Assembly: GCA_003452915.1 (NCBI GenBank)
Contig: DMMZ01000029.1
Span: 1-10,215, forward strand
Source: Clostridiales bacterium
GTDB taxonomy: Bacteria > Bacillota > Clostridia > Oscillospirales > CAG-382
Direction: 5' to 3'
Length of the DNA: 10,215 bases
Shown: in pieces, positions 4,614 through 10,215 of the stretch
Position numbering within the stretch: position 1 is the stretch's first letter
Layout of the letters: each line of letters begins with the position of its first letter
Translations under genes and position numbers: made by a program
Notes under the pieces: model-generated
What the model was told of the DNA's origin: nothing
What the model saw: only the letters and a program-made list of their open reading frames with translations
Databases searched by the model: none

Positions 4614-6089
4614 TTAATTGTCTTCGTAGTTAGCAATAGTCTGATCAATTTCAGTTTGTACAGCACTTTGAATTGCTTCGAGCTCTGATGCTATATTAGT
4701 GCTGTTGTTAGTCATAAGATCACCTAATAAGCCCCTTACCTTACCAAAGTTGTAAACCTCACCAACGTCATAAACAATGTTATCAAAGATTATATCAAGC
4801 ATTTCAACGCTTTCGTCATCACGGGCATCTCTGTATTTTAAGTTCACATCATAATATGCAGGAGTAATTGTATTCTTTGCTTCTGCTGCGCAAACTTCTA
4901 CCATGTATGAAGAGAAATCAATATCCGGGCAGGATATCGGAATTGCTAGGCCTGCTATTTGACCTGTTCCGCTATACGATTTATAATCCTCCTGTGCTTC
5001 ATCAAACAGAGGAGTAGGTAAAATTCCAAATTCTATTTCAGAACGTTGTCTTGCTTTTGTAGTTGCAGAGAATGCCGATGGTCTAAAAAGTGCTCTGCCT
5101 TCAAGGAAGGTTGCAAAGGACGTGTCCCAGTTTTTGTCCGGAAAATCTTCATGATTTACAACCCAATTGCCTTCCTGTAAGGTTGAAAGTATTTTTTGGG
5201 CTACTGAAATAGATTTTTCACTACCAATTGTTAAATATGGCTTGTCATCGGCATCTTTGCCGCATAATGTTTCACCGGCACCGCCATAAAATTGCAACGC
5301 ATTACCATATGCTGCTAACATACCATATGTATTTTCCTTTGAAGTCGGATCTTCCGGTACATTTACGGTTGTAATAGCTTTTGCCATTTCTACCATTTTA
5401 TCAAATGTCCACTCGTTTTTATTTACCAGTTCATACGGATTGTCAAGGTTATAATCATCAATCATTGCCTTGTTAAAAAGTATTGATGGTGTACAAACCT
5501 TATTCAGTATTGTAATATCACCGGTAGTAAAATACAATTTATTACCAACAGAAAACGCTTCGTTTGCGTTTTGATCCCACCAAGGTGCAGAAAGATCAAT
5601 GTTTTCTAATTCAGTAAGGTCATAAAGATATCCTTCTTGAGCATATTTAGCACAAGCCGGAAGATAAGGCATTACAGCATCAAATGCTCCGGTATCAGCA
5701 GTAACATCATTACGAATGTCTGCATCGACTGTATCGCTCCTGATCGGTACTATTTTAACATTGTAGGTTTCTTCAATTTTCGCGTTTCTTTGAGCAACGG
5801 CATCGTTAAGTAAATCACCGTAAAGAACACTTTCTGTTGTGAAATCTTCGGATTGATATGTACCCGCTTTCGGACCCATAAGTAAAATGTTGAAATTTCT
5901 ACCCTCCCAATCTTTTACTTCGAGTGAAGATACATATTTACCGTTTTCATCGGTATAACCATCTTTGCTTATTGTTGATGTGATGTCATCTAAAGATTCA
6001 TTAGATTCTTCAGTTACTCCCGGTTTACAACCGATAAGCACAGTGGAAAACATAGCTATTAGCATGATAAAACAAAAAACTTTTTTCAT
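4614..6089 (-). CDS. Extracellular sugar-type solute-binding lipoprotein (ABC importer)
   Basis: Encodes 491 residues. A lipoprotein signal (MKKVFCFIMLIAMFSTVLIGC) has the lipobox LIGC with Cys21 as the lipidated residue, followed by an acidic, Ser-rich tether. The body has the look of family 1 bacterial solute-binding proteins: an early RNAKIEETYNVKIVPI segment, LYDLTELENIDLSAPWWDQ, and NEWTFDKMVEMAKAI as in sugar-binding members. It would hand a carbohydrate to a membrane permease. The start at 6089 is set by GGAGGAG 10 nt upstream; the ATG at 6116 precedes that site and is not used. It is last in a row of four minus-strand genes, 32 bp after the SDR gene. No permease or ATPase gene is in the window, so it is an orphan here. 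The ligand is unknown; the neighbours suggest a sugar or sugar acid. Confidence 0.85.
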   Translation of the reverse strand: MKKVFCFIMLIAMFSTVLIGCKPGVTEESNESLDDITSTISKDGYTDENGKYVSSLEVKDWEGRNFNILLMGPKAGTYQSEDFTTESVLYGDLLNDAVAQRNAKIEETYNVKIVPIRSDTVDADIRNDVTADTGAFDAVMPYLPACAKYAQEGYLYDLTELENIDLSAPWWDQNANEAFSVGNKLYFTTGDITILNKVCTPSILFNKAMIDDYNLDNPYELVNKNEWTFDKMVEMAKAITTVNVPEDPTSKENTYGMLAAYGNALQFYGGAGETLCGKDADDKPYLTIGSEKSISVAQKILSTLQEGNWVVNHEDFPDKNWDTSFATFLEGRALFRPSAFSATTKARQRSEIEFGILPTPLFDEAQEDYKSYSGTGQIAGLAIPISCPDIDFSSYMVEVCAAEAKNTITPAYYDVNLKYRDARDDESVEMLDIIFDNIVYDVGEVYNFGKVRGLLGDLMTNNSTNIASELEAIQSAVQTEIDQTIANYEDN

Positions 6090-6121
6090 TAAAACAAATC
6101 TCCTCCAATTTTTCATTTTTA

Positions 6122-6979
6122 TTAAACACCGGAATAAGCGGAAAAACCGCCATCAACCGGTATAATAATACCGTTTACAAAGCCTGATGCTTTGCTGTTG
6201 ACAAGATAAAGTAATGTTCCTATCAGCTCTTCTGGTTCACCGAAGCGTCCCATAGGTGTAGCTGCAAGAATTTTGTCTGTCCTCGCTGTCGGATTTCCGT
6301 TATCATCAAATAGAAGTCCCTTGTTTTGTGCAGTAACAAAAAAACCGGGAGCAATCGCATTAACACGAATATTAACTTTTGAAAAATGAACAGCTAGCCA
6401 CATTGTAAAGTTAGAAACCGCACTCTTAGCTGCAGAATATGCCGGTATCTTTGTGAGCGGACGGAATGCGTTCATAGAAGAGATGTTTATAACTGTTGCT
6501 CCTTCTCTGCCGTACATCTCACTTGCGAAAACCTGTGTTGGTAACAATGTACCTAAAAAGTTCAAGTTAAACACGAATTCAACACCCGACGGGTCGAGGT
6601 CAAAAAATGTAGTAATATCTTTTATACCATTTTCGAGATCATCAGGATAAAGATATTCCTTAGTCGTCTGTGCCTTGGGGCTATTACCACCAGCACCGTT
6701 TATTAGTATATCAATATTTCCGAAAGTGTCAAGCACAATCTTTTTTGCCTCAACAAGGCTATCCTTGCTCAGAACATTAGCAGCAACACCGATAGCAATC
6801 CCACCATCAGCCTTGATTCTGTCAGCTATGACATCAGCACTTTCTTTTTTAAGGTCAAGAACAGCCACATTTGCTCCGCATTCTGCAAGTGCAAAACAAA
6901 ACGATGAACAAAGTACACCGCCACCGCCCGTAACGACAACCGTCTTTCCGGATAAATCTACTTTAAAGGGAATTGACAT
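6122..6979 (-). CDS. SDR oxidoreductase, fructuronate/mannonate-reductase-like
   Basis: Encodes 285 residues, a classical short-chain dehydrogenase/reductase. Seen are the cofactor glycine motif TGGGGVLC (17-24), LDLKK after the second strand (41-45), NGAGG (94-98), Asn140, Ser168, and the catalytic YSAAK (Tyr181, Lys185), ending in PVDGGFSAYSGV. The variant TGG-GVLG/C motif, NGAGGNSPKAQT, the long insert near 105-130 (TTFFDLD) and FLGTLLPTQVF are typical of SDRs annotated as D-mannonate oxidoreductases, which reduce fructuronate to mannonate. I infer that activity and have not confirmed it. The start at 6979 has AGAGG 10 nt upstream; an upstream TTG at 7003 would overlap the preceding gene. 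It follows the isomerase gene by 13 bp, so co-transcription is nearly certain, and the pair points to sugar-acid interconversion. Confidence 0.85.
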   Translation of the reverse strand: MSIPFKVDLSGKTVVVTGGGGVLCSSFCFALAECGANVAVLDLKKESADVIADRIKADGGIAIGVAANVLSKDSLVEAKKIVLDTFGNIDILINGAGGNSPKAQTTKEYLYPDDLENGIKDITTFFDLDPSGVEFVFNLNFLGTLLPTQVFASEMYGREGATVINISSMNAFRPLTKIPAYSAAKSAVSNFTMWLAVHFSKVNIRVNAIAPGFFVTAQNKGLLFDDNGNPTARTDKILAATPMGRFGEPEELIGTLLYLVNSKASGFVNGIIIPVDGGFSAYSGV

Positions 6980-6992
6980 AATTAAGTATCCT

Positions 6993-7784
6993 CTATTTCT
7001 CAAGAACTATTTTAAGTGCCGAAAGTTTTTCTTTTAAGAAATCAACCGCCATTTTTATATCAACAGCAGGACTCTCACCAACTTCACGTTCTATTGTAAG
7101 GTAACCTTTATAACCGACATCGTTAAGAGCGGCAAGATATTTATCCCAGTCAACTCCACCTTTTCCAAGCGGAACCTCCAGCCAGCTCTTTTCTCCGGTT
7201 CTTATACCATCCTTAGCATGTGTATGTACGATATAATCTTTAAGTACATAAACACCCTGAACAGGGTCGTCGGCTGCAACCATAACAAGGTTTGCAGGAT
7301 CGTAGTTCACACGCAAGCCCTTTGCCCCGAGTGAATCAAGAAAAGCCTTCATCACAGGAGCTTTTTCAGTTCCTGTTTCAGCAGCAAAGTAAGAACCAAT
7401 GCTGTCGGCATAAACCGCAAGCTCCAACGCGTTCTTTCTCATAATTTCCATACGCTTGTCCTCGGTTTCAAATAGATGACCGATATGAGTAGTTACGATA
7501 TTGCAGCCAAGCTCTTTTGCTTTTTCAAGAATTCTCTTGGACTTGTCAACAACAGTAGAATTGTCAAAATCAAGACCAAAATCCCCGCAGATAGCAGAAA
7601 ATACAAGCCCGTTTGAACTCATAATGTCCTTAATCTCGTTGATTTTTGCTGTTGTCATGTTCTCAGCAGCAAACTCGCCTTCAGTCATGTACTTCTGAAC
7701 GCCACTTACTCCTAAATCGGAAGCAGCTTTTATGCTGTCCGCAAACCCTATTCGAAACGAATCCGAAATCAAACCAATCTTCAT
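6993..7784 (-). CDS. Sugar phosphate isomerase/epimerase-like TIM barrel protein
   Basis: Encodes 263 residues of the xylose-isomerase-like / AP endonuclease 2 barrel family (IolE, hydroxypyruvate isomerase, tagatose epimerase and relatives). Metal or active-site candidates are His100 in TTHIGH, Glu136 in AAETG, Asp162 in VNYDPAN, His187 and His189 in HTHAKDG with Asp192, and Glu232 in TIEREVG, all at the places expected for the divalent metal site. The length is normal. AAAGG lies 8 nt before the ATG. It follows the HD-nucleotidase gene by 37 bp and precedes the SDR gene by 13 bp. A typical job is to isomerise a keto sugar or sugar acid before or after the SDR step. The substrate cannot be read from the sequence. 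Confidence 0.85.
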   Translation of the reverse strand: MKIGLISDSFRIGFADSIKAASDLGVSGVQKYMTEGEFAAENMTTAKINEIKDIMSSNGLVFSAICGDFGLDFDNSTVVDKSKRILEKAKELGCNIVTTHIGHLFETEDKRMEIMRKNALELAVYADSIGSYFAAETGTEKAPVMKAFLDSLGAKGLRVNYDPANLVMVAADDPVQGVYVLKDYIVHTHAKDGIRTGEKSWLEVPLGKGGVDWDKYLAALNDVGYKGYLTIEREVGESPAVDIKMAVDFLKEKLSALKIVLEK

Positions 7785-7808
7785 AAAAATAACCTTTCAT
7801 AACTTTAA

Positions 7809-7824
7809 TTTATTTATTTATTTA
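7809..7824 (-). repeat. Tandem TAAA repeat at the yfbR-like stop codon
   Basis: Four TAAA units (minus strand 7824-7809) begin with the stop codon of the HD-nucleotidase gene and give stops in successive frames. No terminator hairpin is present in this 37-bp gap, which otherwise holds only the ribosome binding site of the isomerase gene. Confidence 0.6.
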
Positions 7825-8400
7825 TTCTTCTATCAGTGTATCAATCGGGAGATAAAATCCAGCGGAAAATTTTTCAAGAAAATAATCAGCTTCTTTGCAA
7901 TTTTGTGCGGAAATATTCTTTGCAAGTGTTTCCTTGGCAACGGAAAATTCTTTATTACCGCTTCTCTCCTCTTCTACGCATTTTATATAAGCGCATATCT
8001 TATCGGCAGCTTTGATAATTTTTTTTTCATCCGGAGTATAGTCAAACATCGACTTGTAATCAACATCCAGCTCGCTCGGCAGTGAATCGAGGAATTTTTT
8101 TAATGCAGCCTGTTCTACTCTGTCGTAAGCTGTTTTTGTTTCTTTATTAAAATATTTAACAGGTGTTGGAATATCACCCGTCAAAGTTTCCGGTAAATCG
8201 TGATATAACGCCTTGGTGGTTATTCTGTCACAATTATAATTCATGCCGAAATAGGTATTGCCAATAATCGCAAGCGCATGAGCAGTAACTGCTACCTCCA
8301 TGGAATGTGTTGATAAATTCTCGGGAACTACCGAATGCATAATACCCCAGCGATTTATGTATTTCATTCTGAAAAGCATCGCAAAAAAAGCATTAGCCAT
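7822..8400 (-). CDS. yfbR: HD-domain 5'-deoxynucleotidase, YfbR-like
   Basis: Encodes 192 residues, close to the E. coli YfbR length (199). YfbR removes the 5' phosphate from deoxynucleoside monophosphates. Visible marks are RW (17-18), the first metal His32 in the ENLSTHSMEV helix (family ENVAEHS), the HD pair His67-Asp68 in ALYHDLPETLTGDIPTPVKY, Glu71, and the last metal ligand Asp133 in KAADKI. The motif TGDIPTPVKY is characteristic of YfbR. GAGGAG (8418-8413) is 12 nt before the ATG. Its own promoter faces away from dapF. It is 37 bp ahead of the isomerase gene with no terminator between, so it may head the four-gene run, although nucleotide clean-up and sugar metabolism are not obviously linked. 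Confidence 0.9.
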   Translation of the reverse strand: MANAFFAMLFRMKYINRWGIMHSVVPENLSTHSMEVAVTAHALAIIGNTYFGMNYNCDRITTKALYHDLPETLTGDIPTPVKYFNKETKTAYDRVEQAALKKFLDSLPSELDVDYKSMFDYTPDEKKIIKAADKICAYIKCVEEERSGNKEFSVAKETLAKNISAQNCKEADYFLEKFSAGFYLPIDTLIEE

Positions 8401-8425
8401 CCGTTTATATCACTCCTCGCATAAC

Positions 8426-8454
8426 ATACTACCATAAAAAGCTTTAAATGTGAA
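8426..8454 (-). promoter_or_regulatory. Promoter of the yfbR-like gene
   Basis: On the minus strand TTCACA (8454-8449), 17 bp, TAGTAT (8431-8426), with TGG before the -10 giving an extended -10. The start would be near 8419, leaving a very short leader that consists of little more than the Shine-Dalgarno. Confidence 0.45.
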
Positions 8455-8493
8455 TAGTATTTTTTCAAAAATAAAAAAATATTATGGGATGTG

Positions 8494-8521
8494 TTGAAAA
8501 TTTGCATTACAGTGATATAAT
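8494..8521 (+). promoter_or_regulatory. Strong promoter of dapF-murE
   Basis: TTGAAA (8494-8499), a 16-bp spacer and a perfect TATAAT (8516-8521), with TGA before it as an extended -10. Transcription should start near 8528, about 30 nt before the dapF ATG. No hairpin or riboswitch-like structure is seen in the short leader. Confidence 0.65.
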
Positions 8522-8558
8522 AGAATTAATTTAATATATTATTGGAGTAGATATTTCG

Positions 8559-9425
8559 ATGAGATTTACAAAAATGCAGGCATATGGAAACGATTATGTA
8601 TATATAGAAATAATAACACAAAAAATGGAGAATCCACCAACATGGGCACGTTTTGTTTCGGACAGACACTTTGGAGTCGGCAGTGATGGAATGATTTTAA
8701 TTTGTCCGTCAGAAAAAGCTGAATTTGGAATGAGGGTGTTTAATCCCGATGGCAGCGAAGCAGAAATGTGTGGAAATGCACTCAGAAGTGTTGCAAAGTA
8801 TGTGTATGCAAAAGGTTTTACGAATAAAACAGATTTTTCGATTGAAACTATAGGAGGAATAAAAAAGCTTCATCTTGATGTTGAGAATAATAACAAAGTG
8901 GTCATGATTACTGCTGAACTTGGTGCACCTGGTCTGTATCATAAAATTGTTCCGACTACAGCCCATAACAGCGAAGGCAGATGTATAGATTACCCGATTG
9001 AGGTTGAAGGACGTACCTTTTACATAACCGCAGTTTCGATGGGAAACCCGCATTGTGTTGCTTTTGTTGACGATGTAATGAGCCTTGATTTACAAAAGTA
9101 TGGCTCTGCTATTGAATGTCACCCCTATTTTCCACAAAAAATCAATGTTGAATTTGCACAGGTTATCGATAAAAATAACGCTCTTTTACGTACTTGGGAG
9201 CGTAACTGTGGTGAGACACTGGCTTGTGGAACAGGTTGCTGTGTAACTACTATCGGTGGTTTTTTGACAAGCCGATTGTCAAACGAAGTTACTGTTCATC
9301 AGCTAGGCGGCGATATTCAGATAAAATGGGATACTAAAAATGATAATATATTTATGAGTGGAAAAAGTGAAATTGTTTTTGACGGCGAGATTGAAAATAA
9401 CATCATATTGGAGGATACTATATGA
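8559..9425 (+). CDS. dapF: Diaminopimelate epimerase
   Basis: Encodes 288 residues. It converts LL- to meso-diaminopimelate, the precursor of lysine and of meso-DAP peptidoglycan, without a cofactor by a two-cysteine mechanism. Both cysteines are present: Cys71 in EAEMCGNALR and Cys223 in ETLACGTGCC. Also typical are the N-terminal KMQAYGNDYV, SDRHFGVGSDGMI, FNPDGSEA, the MGNPHCVAF strand (161-169), the Glu-Arg of TWERNCGET (213-221), and a GGDIQIKW end. GGAG (8544-8547) is 11 nt upstream of the ATG. The stop codon overlaps the ATG of the next gene (ATGA), which implies translational coupling with the ligase that may use the product. Confidence 0.96.
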   Translation: MRFTKMQAYGNDYVYIEIITQKMENPPTWARFVSDRHFGVGSDGMILICPSEKAEFGMRVFNPDGSEAEMCGNALRSVAKYVYAKGFTNKTDFSIETIGGIKKLHLDVENNNKVVMITAELGAPGLYHKIVPTTAHNSEGRCIDYPIEVEGRTFYITAVSMGNPHCVAFVDDVMSLDLQKYGSAIECHPYFPQKINVEFAQVIDKNNALLRTWERNCGETLACGTGCCVTTIGGFLTSRLSNEVTVHQLGGDIQIKWDTKNDNIFMSGKSEIVFDGEIENNIILEDTI

Positions 9426-10215
9426 AACTTAGTGAAATTCTGGAAGGAATTAATATTAAGGATGAGATTTATAATGAAGAAACTGAATTAAAAGATATTA
9501 TATTCGATTCGAGAAAAGCGACAGCCGATACACTGTTTGTATGTATTTCCGGTTATCAGACGGATGGTCATAACTATGCGACTAACGCATATGAAAAAGG
9601 TGTACGTATTTTTGCTGCAGAAAAGGAGCTTAATCTTCCCGAAGATGCTTCTGTTATTTATGTTGAAAACACCCGAAAATTTCTGGCTTTGGCTTCCGCA
9701 AACTTTTTCGGTAATCCTGCCCGTAAGTTAATTACAATTGCGGTTACAGGAACAAAAGGAAAAACCAGCACTTGCTATATGATAAAATCAATTTTTGAAG
9801 CATACGGTAAAAAGGTTGGAATAATGGGAAATATCGGTGTTTTCTATGCCGACACAGCCTTATATCTGGGTATAAACACACCCGAATCCTATGAAATTCA
9901 TAAACATCTAAGAGGAATGATAGATGCCGGCTGTGATATTATGGTTATGGAAGCTTCCTCGCAAGGTCTTATGCTTGACCGTACATACGGAATTACTTTT
10001 AATGCCGGAGTGTTTACCAACCTTTCGCCCGACCATATAAGTTCAATCGAACATAAGGATTTTGATGATTATATGCGGTGCAAAAAACTGTTGTTTAAGC
10101 AATGTCGTTTTGGTTTTGTAAACGCCGACAGCGAATATTATAACAATATTATTGATGGAGCTAATTGCCCGATAACAACCTTCTCGGTAAATAATGATGC
10201 AGATTTCATAGCCAC
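9422..10215 (+). CDS. murE: MurE-type Mur ligase (UDP-MurNAc-tripeptide synthetase), 5' part
   Basis: The first 264 codons are present; the gene runs off the window end. MurE adds the third residue, here probably meso-DAP, to UDP-MurNAc-L-Ala-D-Glu using ATP. Seen are the UDP-sugar domain with DSRK (29-32), the ATP-binding VTGTKGKTST (108-117), NTPES (152-156), MEASSQGL (176-183), FTNLSPDHI (198-206) and the lysine expected to be carbamylated, Lys221 in YMRCKKLLF. Around 206-214 it reads ISSIEHKDF where textbook MurE has LDYHGTMEE, and NTPES replaces the more usual TTP(E/D). It therefore belongs to a divergent MurE-like branch. The residue-specificity motif (DNPR for DAP) lies beyond the window. 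GGAGG is 7 nt before the ATG, which overlaps the dapF stop; the dapF neighbour supports meso-DAP. Confidence 0.88.
   Translation, partial: MKLSEILEGINIKDEIYNEETELKDIIFDSRKATADTLFVCISGYQTDGHNYATNAYEKGVRIFAAEKELNLPEDASVIYVENTRKFLALASANFFGNPARKLITIAVTGTKGKTSTCYMIKSIFEAYGKKVGIMGNIGVFYADTALYLGINTPESYEIHKHLRGMIDAGCDIMVMEASSQGLMLDRTYGITFNAGVFTNLSPDHISSIEHKDFDDYMRCKKLLFKQCRFGFVNADSEYYNNIIDGANCPITTFSVNNDADFIA

Overview
The window is AT-rich and looks like a chromosomal piece from a low-GC Gram-positive anaerobe, most likely a gut-type Clostridia (Oscillospirales/Ruminococcaceae-like). The grounds are strong purine-rich Shine-Dalgarno sites, a Cys-anchored lipoprotein, a dapF-murE pair implying meso-DAP peptidoglycan, and a split biotin-dependent carboxyltransferase cluster with an OadG-like small subunit. 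This placement is inference. No rRNA, tRNA, insertion sequence, phage gene or CRISPR array was seen.

Layout. (1) 137-1228, minus: a secreted Asn/Ser/Tyr-rich protein of unknown family. (2) 1347-3589, minus: a three-gene operon in the order OadG/MmdE-like small protein, biotin carrier protein, OadA/PycB-like carboxyltransferase. It is preceded by a good promoter (3839-3867) and a leader of about 240 nt. (3) 3968-4519, plus: hpt, a purine-salvage phosphoribosyltransferase, diverging from that operon and closed by a terminator shared with the convergent gene. (4) 4614-8400, minus: four genes with gaps of only 37, 13 and 32 bp, in the order YfbR-like HD 5'-nucleotidase, TIM-barrel sugar isomerase/epimerase, UxuB-like SDR oxidoreductase, sugar-type solute-binding lipoprotein. 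(5) 8559 to the end, plus: dapF and the start of murE, overlapping by ATGA.

The genes of each block fit together. The carboxylase block supplies a biotin carrier, its carboxyltransferase and a small assembly-type subunit, but lacks biotin carboxylase and the membrane decarboxylase OadB. The sugar block resembles part of a sugar-acid pathway, with binding protein, isomerase and hexuronate-type oxidoreductase but no permease or kinase in view. dapF makes meso-DAP and the next gene is the ligase family that adds the third residue of the peptidoglycan stem.

The most unusual feature is not a gene. The carboxylase block carries two approximately 135-bp related non-coding elements (2818-2954 and 3600-3734) and a short third copy (3321-3353). 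Each begins, in the direction of transcription, with a near-perfect 10-bp-arm hairpin of the GTTTGAAAGA type and ends in an AAAGG purine stretch. The copy in the operon leader can form mutually exclusive helices just before the ribosome binding site. The short copy sits between an apparently older Shine-Dalgarno and the start codon of the biotin carrier gene.
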